Below are positions 34,629 to 43,697 of a DNA stretch of 64,000 bases, one piece after another. Made by a program: the position numbers and the translations under genes. The notes beneath the pieces are model-generated. The model had not been told where the DNA came from, ran no database searches, and saw only the letters and a list, made by a program, of their open reading frames with translations. Source of the stretch: Actinophytocola xinjiangensis (GTDB lineage: Bacteria; Actinomycetota; Actinomycetes; Mycobacteriales; Pseudonocardiaceae); assembly GCF_001921215.1 (NCBI RefSeq), contig NZ_MSIF01000009.1:186001-250000 (forward strand). Direction: 5' to 3'. Numbering within the stretch: the stretch's first letter is position 1; each line of letters starts with the position of its first letter.

Positions 34629-37220
34629 TTGGACGCTTTCAACCCGACGACGAAGACCCAGCAGGCGATCTCGTCGGCCGCCCAGGCCGCGACCGTGGCC
34701 GGCAACCCGGACATCACACCGGTGCACCTGCTCGGCGCCCTGCTCGCCCAGGGCGACGGGCTGACCGCGCCGCTGCTCACCGCGGTCGGCGCCGACCCGG
34801 CCGTGGTCGGAAAGGAGCTCGACCAACTGGCCAACTCGCTGCCCTCGGCCACCGGCGCCACCGTCTCGGCGCCCCAACTGGACTCCCAGGCGCTGCGCGC
34901 GGTGACCCACGCGCAGAAGCTGGCCACCGAGATGGGCGACGAGTTCGTGTCCACCGAGCACCTGCTGGTCGGCCTGGCCGCGCAGGGCGGCGCGGTGGCC
35001 GACCTGCTCAACCGCAACGGCGCCACCCCCGACGCGCTGCGCGAGGCGTTCGTCAAGGTGCGCGGCTCGGCCAGGGTCACCAGCCCCGACCCGGAGGGCA
35101 CCTACCAGGCGCTGGAGAAGTACGGCCTGGACCTCACCGAACGCGCCCGCAAGGGCGAACTCGACCCGGTCATCGGCCGCGACGCCGAGATCCGCCGGGT
35201 CGTGCAGGTGCTGTCGCGGCGGACCAAGAACAACCCCGTGCTCATCGGCGAGCCCGGTGTCGGCAAGACCGCCATCGTCGAGGGCCTGGCCCAGCGGGTG
35301 ATCGCCGGCGACGTGCCGGAGTCGCTGCGCGGCAAGCGGGTCGTCGCGCTGGACCTGGGGTCGATGGTCGCCGGGGCGAAGTTCCGGGGCGAGTTCGAGG
35401 AGCGGCTCAAGGCCGTGCTCAAGGAGATCACCGACTCCGCCGGCCAGGTCATCACGTTCATCGACGAGCTGCACACCATCGTCGGCGCGGGCGCCACCGG
35501 CGAGAGCGCCATGGACGCCGGCAACATGATCAAGCCGATGCTGGCGCGCGGCGAGCTGCGGATGGTGGGCGCCACCACGCTCGACGAGTACCGCGAGCAC
35601 ATCGAGAAGGACGCCGCCCTGGAGCGGCGCTTCCAGCAGGTGCTGGTCGGCGAGCCGACGGTCGAGGACACCGTCGGCATCCTGCGCGGGCTCAAGGAAC
35701 GCTACGAGGTGCACCACGGCGTGCGGATCACCGACAGCGCCCTGGTCGCCGCCGCCACCCTCTCCGACCGCTACATCACCGCCCGGTTCCTGCCGGACAA
35801 GGCCATCGACCTGGTCGACGAGGCCGCCTCCCGGCTGCGGATGGAGATCGACTCGCGGCCGGTGGAGATCGACGAGGTCGAGCGGGCGGTGCGCCGCCTG
35901 GAGATCGAGGAGATGGCGCTGGCCAAGGAGGAGGACGAGGCCTCCCGTCAGCGGCTGGCCGCGTTGCGCGCCGAACTGGCCGAGCGCCGCGAGACGCTCT
36001 CCGCGCTGACCGCCCGCTGGCAGAACGAGAAGGGCTCGATCGAGAGGGTCCGCGAGCTCAAGGAGCAGCTCGAACAGCTGCGCGGCGAGTCCGAGCGGGC
36101 CGAACGCGACGGTGACCTCGGCCGCGCCGCCGAACTGCGCTACGGCCGGATCCCCGCGCTGGAGAAGGACCTGGAGACCGCCACCCGCACCGCCGAGCAC
36201 GCCGACGCCCAGGTCATGCTCAAGGAGGAGGTCGGCCCGGACGACGTGGCCGACGTGGTGTCCGCGTGGACCGGCATCCCGGCCGGGCGGCTGCTGGAGG
36301 GCGAGACCGCCAAGCTGCTGCGGATGGAGGAGGCGCTGGCCCGCCGCGTCGTCGGCCAGGCCGAGGCCGTGCGGGTGGTGTCCGACGCGGTGCGCCGGGC
36401 CCGCGCGGGCGTGGCCGACCCCGACCGGCCGACCGGCTCGTTCCTGTTCCTCGGTCCGACCGGTGTCGGCAAGACCGAGCTGGCCAAGGCGCTGGCCGAG
36501 TTCCTGTTCGACGACGAGCGCGCCATGGTGCGCATCGACATGAGCGAGTACTCCGAGAAGCACTCGGTGGCCCGGCTGGTCGGCGCCCCGCCCGGCTACG
36601 TCGGCTACGACCAGGGCGGTCAGCTGACCGAGTCGGTGCGCCGCCGGCCGTACACGGTGGTGCTGCTCGACGAGGTGGAGAAGGCCCACCCGGACGTGTT
36701 CGACGTGCTGTTGCAGGTCCTCGACGACGGTCGGCTGACCGACGGCCAGGGCCGCACGGTCGACTTCCGCAACACGATCCTGGTGCTGACCTCCAACCTC
36801 GGTTCGCAGGCCATCGCCGACGTCAACCTCGACGAGCGGCAGCGGCGCGACGCCGTGCTGGCGGTGGTCGGGCGGCACTTCAAGCCGGAGTTCCTCAACC
36901 GGCTCGACGACGTGGTCGTGTTCCACTCGCTGGCTACGGAGGAGCTGACGTCGATCGTGGACATCCAGATCGGCCAGCTCGGCAGGCGGCTGGCGGCGCG
37001 GCGGCTCACCCTGGACGTGAGCCCGTCGGCGCGTGACTGGTTGGCGCTCAACGGGTTCGACCCGGTCTACGGGGCCCGGCCGCTGCGCCGGCTGGTGTCC
37101 TCGGCGATCGGTGACCAGCTGGCGAAGGGGCTGCTGTCCGGCGAGATCCGCGACGGCGACACCGTGCGGGTGGACGTCACCGACGACAACTCCGGGCTGG
37201 TGGTGGGCAAGGCCCTGTAG
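34629..37220 (+). CDS. clpB: Disaggregase ClpB
   Basis: An 863-residue AAA+ chaperone: N-domain ([18 protein letters not shown]), first ATPase with Walker A GEPGVGKT and Walker [10 protein letters not shown], coiled-coil middle domain (~400-520), second ATPase with GPTGVGKTE and [11 protein letters not shown], and a C-terminal cap. ClpB threads aggregated proteins in concert with DnaK/DnaJ/GrpE. The start is TTG 34629 ([12 protein letters not shown]), strongly supported by GAGGTGAGGGG at 34617-34627; an upstream ATG at 34593 would add twelve unconserved residues. Controlled by the HAIR site at 34557. A strong terminator follows. Confidence 0.97.
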   Translation: MDAFNPTTKTQQAISSAAQAATVAGNPDITPVHLLGALLAQGDGLTAPLLTAVGADPAVVGKELDQLANSLPSATGATVSAPQLDSQALRAVTHAQKLATEMGDEFVSTEHLLVGLAAQGGAVADLLNRNGATPDALREAFVKVRGSARVTSPDPEGTYQALEKYGLDLTERARKGELDPVIGRDAEIRRVVQVLSRRTKNNPVLIGEPGVGKTAIVEGLAQRVIAGDVPESLRGKRVVALDLGSMVAGAKFRGEFEERLKAVLKEITDSAGQVITFIDELHTIVGAGATGESAMDAGNMIKPMLARGELRMVGATTLDEYREHIEKDAALERRFQQVLVGEPTVEDTVGILRGLKERYEVHHGVRITDSALVAAATLSDRYITARFLPDKAIDLVDEAASRLRMEIDSRPVEIDEVERAVRRLEIEEMALAKEEDEASRQRLAALRAELAERRETLSALTARWQNEKGSIERVRELKEQLEQLRGESERAERDGDLGRAAELRYGRIPALEKDLETATRTAEHADAQVMLKEEVGPDDVADVVSAWTGIPAGRLLEGETAKLLRMEEALARRVVGQAEAVRVVSDAVRRARAGVADPDRPTGSFLFLGPTGVGKTELAKALAEFLFDDERAMVRIDMSEYSEKHSVARLVGAPPGYVGYDQGGQLTESVRRRPYTVVLLDEVEKAHPDVFDVLLQVLDDGRLTDGQGRTVDFRNTILVLTSNLGSQAIADVNLDERQRRDAVLAVVGRHFKPEFLNRLDDVVVFHSLATEELTSIVDIQIGQLGRRLAARRLTLDVSPSARDWLALNGFDPVYGARPLRRLVSSAIGDQLAKGLLSGEIRDGDTVRVDVTDDNSGLVVGKAL

Positions 37221-37224
37221 AAGT

Positions 37225-37260
37225 GTGTGGCGGGGTGTCCGGCCCGACACCCCGCCACAC
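37225..37260. terminator. Terminator hairpin after clpB
   Basis: GTGTGGCGGGGTGT (37225-37238) and ACACCCCGCCACAC (37247-37260) are perfectly complementary (14 bp) with an 8-base loop. It separates the convergent clpB and SRPBCC genes and may serve both. Confidence 0.85.
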
Positions 37261-37266
37261 CCAGTG

Positions 37267-37752
37267 TCAGTCGCGCAGCAGGTCGTCGAGGGCGCGGTAG
37301 CCGGCGATGACGCCCTGGTCCATGCCGCTGGCGATGATCGCGTCGCGGCCTTCCAGCGTGTCGGTCAGCGTCTGGTCGGTGAGCCGGGTGCGGCCGTCGC
37401 CGAGGTCGGTGAAGGTCAGGGTGTTGAGCACGGCGCCGTCGCCGACGCCGTGCATCGACTGGGTCTGGACGAGACGGTCGGGTGACCGGACCTGGTGGAA
37501 GGAACCCCAGAACGTCACCAGGTCCTGGCCGTCGGCCACCATCGTGTACCGGTAGGCGCCGCCGTCGCGGGCGTCCCAGTGGTCGAGCCGGACCGAGGTG
37601 GCGGTGGGGCCGAGCCAGCGGGTGAGCAGTTCGGGGTCGGTGAAGGCGGCGAACACCCGTTCCGGCGGCGCGTCGAACTCGCGCACGATCCGGATCACCG
37701 GCAGCGCCGGGTCGGCCTCGATGGTGGTCTGGTTCTCGTTCCGCACGGTCAT
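37267..37752 (-). CDS. AHSA1/SRPBCC family protein
   Basis: A 161-residue helix-grip protein: LPVIRIVREFDAPPERVFAAFTDPELLTRWLGP is the characteristic AHSA1 N-terminus, and GMDQGVIAGYRALDDLL the closing helix. Members bind hydrophobic ligands or stimulate chaperones; in actinobacteria they typically pair with an ArsR regulator. The ATG (37752) overlaps the stop of the ArsR gene (ATGA) and the two are coupled. Likely controlled by the twin operators upstream of arsR. Confidence 0.87.
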   Translation of the reverse strand: MTVRNENQTTIEADPALPVIRIVREFDAPPERVFAAFTDPELLTRWLGPTATSVRLDHWDARDGGAYRYTMVADGQDLVTFWGSFHQVRSPDRLVQTQSMHGVGDGAVLNTLTFTDLGDGRTRLTDQTLTDTLEGRDAIIASGMDQGVIAGYRALDDLLRD

Positions 37753-38102
37753 GATGCTGCTCCTGGTTCGGGTCGTTCGCTGTTCTGGTCCTGCGCGAGC
37801 AGGGCGTCGAGGCGGCGGAACCGTTCGTCGGCCGCCCGGCGGTACCGCTCGATCCACGCGGTCATCAGGTCGAGCACCTCCGCCTCGAGGTGGCAGGGCC
37901 GGCGTTGGGCGTCGCGGCCGCGGCTGACCAGGCCGGCGTCCTGGAGCACCTTCACGTGCTTGGACACCGCCTGGGTCGAGACGTCGTAGGGCTGGGCCAG
38001 CTCCGCGACCGAGGCGTCACCGAGCGTGAGTCTGGCGACGATGTCCCGTCGGGTCGGGTCGGCCAGGGCCGCGAACACCTGGGAGAGCCGGTCGGCTGCC
38101 AC
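37749..38102 (-). CDS. ArsR-family transcriptional regulator (SRPBCC-linked)
   Basis: A 117-residue winged-helix protein beginning VAADRLSQVFAALADPTRRDIVARLTLGDASVAELAQPYDVSTQAVSKHVKVLQDAGLVSRGRD, the standard ArsR/SdpR HTH. There are no obvious metal-binding cysteine pairs, so control is by a non-metal signal. GTG 38102 is chosen over ATG 38144 because homologues begin at this point and because the upstream frame would run through the operator CAACCA-TGGTTG. It forms a two-gene operon with the AHSA1 protein. Confidence 0.87.
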   Translation of the reverse strand: MAADRLSQVFAALADPTRRDIVARLTLGDASVAELAQPYDVSTQAVSKHVKVLQDAGLVSRGRDAQRRPCHLEAEVLDLMTAWIERYRRAADERFRRLDALLAQDQNSERPEPGAAS

Positions 38103-38127
38103 CCCGCACCACCTGCCGTTTCTTTCA

Positions 38128-38141
38128 CAACCAATTGGTTG
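38128..38141. promoter_or_regulatory. ArsR operator copy 1
   Basis: CAACCA-AT-TGGTTG, a perfect 14-bp palindrome 26 bp upstream of the arsR GTG. A near-identical copy lies 36 bp further out, so ArsR dimers probably bind both and repress their own operon. Confidence 0.75.
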
Positions 38142-38163
38142 CATACGACGTTAGCAGCGTTGT

Positions 38164-38177
38164 CAACCAGATGGTTG
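38164..38177. promoter_or_regulatory. ArsR operator copy 2
   Basis: CAACCA-GA-TGGTTG, with the same arms as the copy at 38128. It lies between the arsR gene and the divergent gene at 38238, so it could influence both promoters. Confidence 0.7.
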
Positions 38178-38237
38178 CGGACGATTCGACGGGGCGGTGA
38201 TCTTGGCGCAGAGCGACCGACCACTACGCTCTCCCGC

Positions 38238-38957
38238 GTGGGCATACCGGCATGGGTGTGGTTCGTCGTGACGGTGGCTGCCGGGATCGCCGGCGCCGCG
38301 ATGCTGCTCCGCGACCGCGCCCGGCTCACCTCCCGCAACCGGGAACGCCGCCGCTGGGCCGCGCTGCGCGGCTGGCAGTTCGCCGACACCGACCTCGCCC
38401 TGCCCACCCAGTGGTCCGGCGGCGCCATCGCCTTCCACGGCGCCGGCGCCCGCGACCTGCTGGCCGCCGACGTCGTCGCCGGCTCCACCTTCACCGCCGA
38501 CGGCCGCCGCCGCGTCTACGTGTTCGACCTGGACATCGGCGGGCGGACCGCCGCGGTCATCGCCGCCGTCCAGTGCCGCCGGGCCCTGCCCACCCTGGTC
38601 GAACTGTGGCTGTCCAGCGCCCCGTTCCAGCGCGAACACATGCCAGAACTGCTCGGCCCCGTCGGCCAGCGCTACGCCTTCGTCGCCGACCTGACCGCCG
38701 CCCACGGCCTGGTCACCACCGAACTCACCGAGGCCACCGAGGAGATCGGCGCCGACATCGCCGTCACCTGGATCGAGAACGGCTGGGTACTGGCCGCCGC
38801 CGCCCCACACGCCACCCCCTCACGGCTGGAACGCCTGCTGCGCGGCATCGGCGAGATCGCCGACGTCCTGGACCCCTTCGACGCCGAGACCGACCCGGTC
38901 GGCGACCACGAGCCGTCCGGGCGCCACGGCGAACGCCAGAGCGAACCCCACGACTGA
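38238..38957 (+). CDS. Membrane-anchored protein of unknown function
   Basis: A 239-residue protein with one N-terminal TM (AWVWFVVTVAAGIAGAAML), followed by a soluble part: RRWAALRGWQFADTDLALP, then beta-rich segments (RRVYVFDLDIGGRTAAVIAAVQC) and a final helix ERLLRGIGEIADVLDPF. I do not recognise the family, though the pattern 'WAxxxGWxFxxxD' occurs in several actinobacterial single-TM proteins. GTG 38238 appears leaderless (TACGCT at 38225-38230, seven bases before). It is divergent from arsR and followed by an SDR gene 43 bp away. Confidence 0.7.
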   Translation: MGIPAWVWFVVTVAAGIAGAAMLLRDRARLTSRNRERRRWAALRGWQFADTDLALPTQWSGGAIAFHGAGARDLLAADVVAGSTFTADGRRRVYVFDLDIGGRTAAVIAAVQCRRALPTLVELWLSSAPFQREHMPELLGPVGQRYAFVADLTAAHGLVTTELTEATEEIGADIAVTWIENGWVLAAAAPHATPSRLERLLRGIGEIADVLDPFDAETDPVGDHEPSGRHGERQSEPHD

Positions 38958-39000
38958 CACGGATGATCGACACCCCGGTGCCGGCGACTACCGTGGCGGT

Positions 39001-39777
39001 ATGCCAACAGCGCTCGTCACCGGGGGGACGGCCGGGATCGGGCTGGCCTTCGCCCGGCACCTCGCCGAGCAGGGATTCGACCTCGTGCTCGTCGCCCGGA
39101 CCAAGGAGCGGCTGAAGGAGGTCGCGGCGCAGCTGTCGCAGCGCCACGGCGTCGAGGTCACCCCGATGACCGCCGACCTGTCCACCAACCGGGCCCGCAA
39201 ACGGATCGAGGACCGCCTCGCCGACCCCGACAAGCCGGTCGACCTGCTGGTCAACAACGCCGGCTTCGGCACCCGCGGCGCCTTCGCCGAGGCCGACATC
39301 GACGCCCTCCAGGCGCAGCTGGACGTGAACGTCACCTCGGTCATGCGCCTGACCAGGGCCGCGCTGCCCGGCATGATCGAACGCCGGCACGGCGGAGTGA
39401 TCAACGTGGCCAGCGTCGCCGGGTTCTTCCCGGCCACCGGACCGGCCTACGCCGCCTCCAAGGCGTGGGTCGTGGCCTTCTCCGAAGGCATCGCCGCGAA
39501 CCTCGCCGGCACCGGGGTGCGGGTCCTCGCGCTGGTGCCCGGCTTCACCCGCACCGAGTTCCACGACCGCGCCGGCGACGACATGGACCTGCCCGACCCG
39601 CTGTGGCTCGACGTCGACCAGGTCGTCACCGCCGCCCTGCGCGACCTGCGCAACGGGCGCACCCGGTCGGTGCCCGGCGCCGTGTACAAGGCGCTGCTGA
39701 CCGTGCCCCGGCTGCTGCCGCGCGGACTGCTGCGCTGGCTGGAGATGCGCTCCTCGTCCGGGCGTGACCGGACCTGA
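39001..39777 (+). CDS. SDR family oxidoreductase
   Basis: A 258-residue classical short-chain dehydrogenase: TGGTAGIGLAFA nucleotide site, LLVNNAGFGTRGA, catalytic Ser in NVASVAGFF and YAASKAWVVAF with Tyr-x-x-x-Lys. Cofactor NAD(P); substrate unknown (similar enzymes act on ketones or acyl chains). ATG 39001 is preceded by TACCGT with six bases between, so it is probably leaderless. 38 bp after its stop lies pyrE. Confidence 0.9.
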   Translation: MPTALVTGGTAGIGLAFARHLAEQGFDLVLVARTKERLKEVAAQLSQRHGVEVTPMTADLSTNRARKRIEDRLADPDKPVDLLVNNAGFGTRGAFAEADIDALQAQLDVNVTSVMRLTRAALPGMIERRHGGVINVASVAGFFPATGPAYAASKAWVVAFSEGIAANLAGTGVRVLALVPGFTRTEFHDRAGDDMDLPDPLWLDVDQVVTAALRDLRNGRTRSVPGAVYKALLTVPRLLPRGLLRWLEMRSSSGRDRT

Positions 39778-39815
39778 ACAGGCGCGACGCGACGGTTGTG
39801 AGAGGGTTCGGACCT

Positions 39816-40379
39816 GTGCGAACCGCTCCAGGTGTTGACCCGACAGCCAAAGGCGAGCTTGCCCGACTGGTGAGCGAACTCGCCGTCGTGCACGGCAAGG
39901 TCGTCCTCTCCTCCGGCCGCGAGGCCGACTACTACATCGACCTGCGGCGGGCCACGCTGCACCACGCCGCCGCGCCCCTCATCGGCCGGCTGCTGCGCCA
40001 ACTCACCACCGACTGGGACTACGTCGCCGCCGGCGGGCTCACCCTCGGCGCCGACCCCGTCGCCGGCGCCATGATGCACGCCGCCGCCGCCGTCGGGGAC
40101 GTGCTCGACGTGTTCGTGGTGCGCAAGTCCGCCAAGGAGCACGGGATGCGCCGGCGGATCGAGGGCATCGAGGTCGCCGGACAGCCCGTGCTGGTCGTCG
40201 AGGACACCACCACCACCGGCAACAGCCCGCTGACCGCCGTCGACGCGCTCACCGAGGCCGGGGCGAAGGTCATCGGCGTGGCGACCGTCGTCGACCGGGA
40301 CACCGGGGCGCGGGAGATCATCGAGGAGCGCGGGCTGCCCTACCGTGCCCTGCTCGGGCTCGCCGACCTGGGACTCTGA
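39816..40379 (+). CDS. pyrE: Orotate phosphoribosyltransferase
   Basis: A 187-residue PRTase: VLSSGREADYYIDLR near the start, AGGLTLGADPVAGAM and the PRPP loop VVEDTTTTGNSPLTAV. It converts orotate and PRPP to OMP in UMP synthesis. GTG 39816 is chosen; GTG 39798 is also in frame. The gene lies 38 bp after an SDR gene and 20 bp before a DUF2784 gene. From memory the PyrE-SpoU vicinity is conserved in mycobacteria, supporting the assignment. Confidence 0.95.
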   Translation: MRTAPGVDPTAKGELARLVSELAVVHGKVVLSSGREADYYIDLRRATLHHAAAPLIGRLLRQLTTDWDYVAAGGLTLGADPVAGAMMHAAAAVGDVLDVFVVRKSAKEHGMRRRIEGIEVAGQPVLVVEDTTTTGNSPLTAVDALTEAGAKVIGVATVVDRDTGAREIIEERGLPYRALLGLADLGL

Positions 40380-40399
40380 GGCCGGGTAACGTTGGGCCC

Positions 40400-40765
40400 A
40401 TGGCCGGGTTCCTCGCGGACGTCACCGTCGTGGTGCACTTCGCGGCGTTGCTCTACATCGGCCTCGGCGGGTTCCTGGCGTGGCGCTGGCCGAAGTCGAT
40501 CTTCGTGCACGTGTTCTTCGCGTTGTGGGGGGTCGCGGTCAACGTGCTGCCCATCCCGTGCCCGTTGACGACGCTGGAGGACCACTTCCGGGCCGAGCAG
40601 GGCCTGGGGCCGCTGCCGGGCGGGTTCAACGAGTACTACATCTACGACGACCTGATTCCCCGGTCGCTGCTGCCGGTCGTCGCGGTCGGGGCCGTCGTGC
40701 TGCTCGTCGTGTCCTATGTCGGCGTCTACCGGCGGTGGTCGGCGGAGCGGGTCGGCACGGCGTGA
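40400..40765 (+). CDS. DUF2784 membrane protein
   Basis: A 121-residue protein with about three TM helices: DVTVVVHFAALLYIGLGGFLAW, FVHVFFALWGVAVNVLPI and SLLPVVAVGAVVLLVVSYVGVY. The segment PCPLTTLEDHFR is the DUF2784 landmark. Function unknown. ATG 40400 appears leaderless (TAACGT at 40387-40392). Its stop overlaps the GTG of the next gene (GTGA), so it is translated together with the SpoU methyltransferase. Confidence 0.87.
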   Translation: MAGFLADVTVVVHFAALLYIGLGGFLAWRWPKSIFVHVFFALWGVAVNVLPIPCPLTTLEDHFRAEQGLGPLPGGFNEYYIYDDLIPRSLLPVVAVGAVVLLVVSYVGVYRRWSAERVGTA

Positions 40766-41412
40766 GCGAGACCGCCGGGCCCACCGAGTGGGAGTTCGCC
40801 GAACCCGTCGGGGTCGGGCCGTGGGAGGGCGAATGGCCCACCGACGAACGGTACGACCCGGAACTGTTGGCCGGCGGTGACCGGCGCAACGTCGTCGACG
40901 CCTACCGGTACTGGCGGCGGTCGGCCGTCGTGGCCGACCTGGACCTGCGGCGGCACGACTTCCATGTGGCCATCGAGAACCTGCGCCACGACCACAACAT
41001 CGGGACCGTGGTGCGCACGGCCAACGCGTTCGCGGCGCGGGCGGTGCACATCGTGGGCCGTCGGCGGTGGAACCGCCGGGGCGCCATGGTGACCGACCGG
41101 TACCAGCACGTCGAGCACCACGCCGACGTCGGGTCGCTGGTGGCGTTCGCCGCCGCGGAGTCGTTGGTGGTGGTGGGGGTGGACAACCTGCCTGGTTCGC
41201 TGCCGGTCGAGGCGACGTCGTTGCCCCGGCGGTGCGTTCTGCTGTTCGGGCAGGAGGGGTCCGGGTTGAGTCCCGAGGCGCGGGGGGCGGCTGATCTGGT
41301 CGTCTCCATCGCACAGTTCGGGTCCACCCGGTCCATCAACGCCGGGGTCGCGGCCGGGATCGTGATGCATGCCTGGGTTCGGGAGCATGCCGATCCCGCT
41401 TCGTCCTGGTGA
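40762..41412 (+). CDS. TrmH/SpoU family RNA 2'-O-methyltransferase
   Basis: A 216-residue SPOUT-fold protein: AIENLRHDHNIGTVVRTANAFA with motif 1 (Asn, Arg), CVLLFGQEGSGLS with motif 2 and VSIAQFGSTRSINAGVAAGIVMHAW with motif 3. It methylates a 2'-OH in tRNA or rRNA using S-adenosylmethionine; target not predictable. The start GTG 40762 overlaps the DUF2784 stop. The N-terminal ~60 residues (GPTEWEFAEPVGVGPWEGEW) are an extension beyond the minimal fold. Confidence 0.9.
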   Translation: MSETAGPTEWEFAEPVGVGPWEGEWPTDERYDPELLAGGDRRNVVDAYRYWRRSAVVADLDLRRHDFHVAIENLRHDHNIGTVVRTANAFAARAVHIVGRRRWNRRGAMVTDRYQHVEHHADVGSLVAFAAAESLVVVGVDNLPGSLPVEATSLPRRCVLLFGQEGSGLSPEARGAADLVVSIAQFGSTRSINAGVAAGIVMHAWVREHADPASSW

Positions 41413-41421
41413 GGTCGTGCC

Positions 41422-43617
41422 CTAGGGGATGGCCGCGGTGGTGGCCGGTGCGGGGGCGGTGGCCGGTGTCGTTGCCGCTGCCACGTCCACCGGGATGCCG
41501 TTGAGGACGGCGGTGCCGGTGAGGGCGTCCAGGTCCGTGTCGTCGGTGAGGATGTTGGAGTTGACGCCGGGGTGGGCCCGGGCGACCTGTCCTCGGGTGC
41601 CGGTCACGTCGTGACCCCAGCCGTGGGGGATGCTGACCACGCCGGGGCGGACGGTGTCGGTGATCTCCACCGGGATGGTGATCGTGCCCGTTCGGGAGCT
41701 GATGTGCGCGCTCGCGCCGTCCTCCAGGCCCAGGCGGGCGGCGTCGGTGGGGTGTAGTTGGGCCGTGCAGCGGTTGGTGCCGCGAACGAGGCCGGCGACG
41801 TTGTGCATCCACGAGTTGTTCGACGCCAGCTGGCGGCGGCCGATCAGGATCAGGTGATCGGGGTTCGTGTTCTCCAACGCGGCGAGCAGGCGGGGGACGT
41901 CGGCGACGATGTCCTTGGCCGCCAGTTCGATGGTGCCGCTGGGGGTGGCGAGGATGTCGGGAAGCCGGGGGCGCAGGGGCCCGAGGTCGACGCCGTGGGG
42001 GGCGGCTTCCAGGTCCGCCAGGGTCAGGTCGTAGGGGCCGGCGCGCAGCAGTTGGTCGATCAGGCGTTCCGGGCCGGTCCTGTCGGTCACCGGATCCACA
42101 CCGGCACGTTTCGCGGCCTCGGCCGCGACGAGGTCGTCGAGGGCTTCGAGGTTGGGGGTGGGGCCCTGGCCGGTGACGATCGCGGTGAGGCGTAACAGGG
42201 TCCGCCATTCCTGGGGGACCGTGGTGGGCAGGGCGGCCGGGGTCCAGTTCGCCACGTTGCGCACGGCCAGTTGGTAGAGGGCCACGTCGTAGTGCGGGCG
42301 CTCCAGCAGGGTGGGGCCGGGGAGGATCACGTTGGCGTGCCTGGTGGTCTCGTTCAGGTACACGTCCAGCGAGACCATGAAGTCCAACTGGCCCAACGCC
42401 TCCGACAGCCTCGCGGCGTTGGGGGTGCTCAGGCACGGGTTGCCGGCCACCGTCACCAGGGCGCGGACCTGTCCCTCGCCGGGAGTGAGGATCTCGTCGG
42501 CGAGGGTCGCCACCGGGAGCTCGCCCAGCACCTCGGGGAGGCCTCGGACCCGGCTGTGCCAGCGGCCCGAACGCCACGGGCGACGCGGGCCGGGACGCGC
42601 GTTGGCCTGGCCGGCGGCCGCCAGCGGGAACATCGCGCCGCCGGGGCGGTCCAGGTTGCCGGTCAGGACGTTCAGCACGTCCACCAGCCAGCTCGCCACC
42701 GTGCCGAAGGACTGGGTGGTGGTGCCCATGCGGCCGTAGACGGCGGCGCTGCCGGCGGCCGCCAGATCGCGGGCCAGCCTGGTGATCGTCGACGCGGACA
42801 GGCCGGTGGCGGGCGCCACGGCCTCGGGGGTGAACGGGCGGGCCAGGACCTCGACCTCGTCCAGGCCGGACAGGTGGGGGGTCAGGGCGCCCGGGGCGCA
42901 CAGGTTCTCCGTGAACAACACGTTGACCATGGCGAACAGCAGCAGGGCGTCCGTGCCGGGACGGATGGCGTGGTGTTCGTCGGCCTGTTCGGCGGTGCGG
43001 GAGCGTTTCGGGTCGACCACCACCAGCCGCCCGCCCCGGGCGCGCAGAGCCCGCAGCCGGCCCCGAGCATCGGGGGCGGTCATCAGGCTTCCGTTGGACA
43101 CCAACGGGTTCGCGCCCAACACGAGCAGGTACTCGGTGCGGTCAAGGTCGGGGACGGGGATCGACATCGGGTGGCCGAACAGGTAACCCGACGAGAAGTG
43201 TTTGGGCAGCTGGTCGACGGTGCCGGCGGTGTAGAAGTTCTTCGTGCCCAACGCCTTGTAGAACGCGGGGCCGTACAGGGCGGTCGCCGTGTTGTGCACC
43301 GACGGGTTGCCGGCGTAGACGGCGACGGCGTCGCGGCCGTGCTCGGCCATCAGGCGCGGCAGGTGGCGGTCGATCTCGGCGAACGCCTCGTCCCAGGACA
43401 CCTCCTCGAAGCGGCCGTTCCGCTTGACCAGCGGCGCGCGCAAGCGGTCCGGGTCCTGGTGCAGGGCGCCGACGGACGCGCCCTTGGGGCAGATGAACCC
43501 CCGGGAGAACACGTCCAGCTCGTCGCCGCGTACCCGGGTCACCCGGTCCCCGTCGACGGTCACCGTGAGGCCGCAGGTGGCCTCACACAACGGACAGGTC
43601 ACGGCTACGGTGCGCAT
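41422..43617 (-). CDS. Molybdopterin oxidoreductase, formate-dehydrogenase-like catalytic subunit
   Basis: A 731-residue soluble enzyme. The N-terminus carries a [4Fe-4S] site: CPLCEATCGLTVTV with cysteines spaced C-x2-C-x3-C and a fourth in GFICPKG. Mo-bis-MGD-binding segments follow (LVLGANPLVSNG, VYGRMGTTTQSFGTVASWLVDVLNVLTG), and the C-terminal MopB domain has HPTDAARLGLEDGASAHISSRTG and IPHGWGHD. No signal peptide, TAT motif or neighbouring electron-transfer subunit is seen. The substrate is uncertain (formate or other). No selenocysteine codon is needed. ATG 43617 has GGGGGT upstream. It is divergent from the GH76 gene. Confidence 0.9.
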   Translation of the reverse strand: MRTVAVTCPLCEATCGLTVTVDGDRVTRVRGDELDVFSRGFICPKGASVGALHQDPDRLRAPLVKRNGRFEEVSWDEAFAEIDRHLPRLMAEHGRDAVAVYAGNPSVHNTATALYGPAFYKALGTKNFYTAGTVDQLPKHFSSGYLFGHPMSIPVPDLDRTEYLLVLGANPLVSNGSLMTAPDARGRLRALRARGGRLVVVDPKRSRTAEQADEHHAIRPGTDALLLFAMVNVLFTENLCAPGALTPHLSGLDEVEVLARPFTPEAVAPATGLSASTITRLARDLAAAGSAAVYGRMGTTTQSFGTVASWLVDVLNVLTGNLDRPGGAMFPLAAAGQANARPGPRRPWRSGRWHSRVRGLPEVLGELPVATLADEILTPGEGQVRALVTVAGNPCLSTPNAARLSEALGQLDFMVSLDVYLNETTRHANVILPGPTLLERPHYDVALYQLAVRNVANWTPAALPTTVPQEWRTLLRLTAIVTGQGPTPNLEALDDLVAAEAAKRAGVDPVTDRTGPERLIDQLLRAGPYDLTLADLEAAPHGVDLGPLRPRLPDILATPSGTIELAAKDIVADVPRLLAALENTNPDHLILIGRRQLASNNSWMHNVAGLVRGTNRCTAQLHPTDAARLGLEDGASAHISSRTGTITIPVEITDTVRPGVVSIPHGWGHDVTGTRGQVARAHPGVNSNILTDDTDLDALTGTAVLNGIPVDVAAATTPATAPAPATTAAIP

Positions 43618-43697
43618 ACCCCCAACTGTTACACAACACACCGACATCACCCGCTCGACGGACACATCGGTACCGATACAGCCCGGACTATGGACAG

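Noticed and set aside
34383-37250. A 955-codon open frame antisense to clpB
   Set aside because: Shadow of clpB; composition is low-complexity His/Gly/Val and there is no promoter or ribosome site that fits.
41422-43617. Selenocysteine formate dehydrogenase
   Set aside because: There is no in-frame TGA within the gene and no SelB-type context; the enzyme reads through without Sec.
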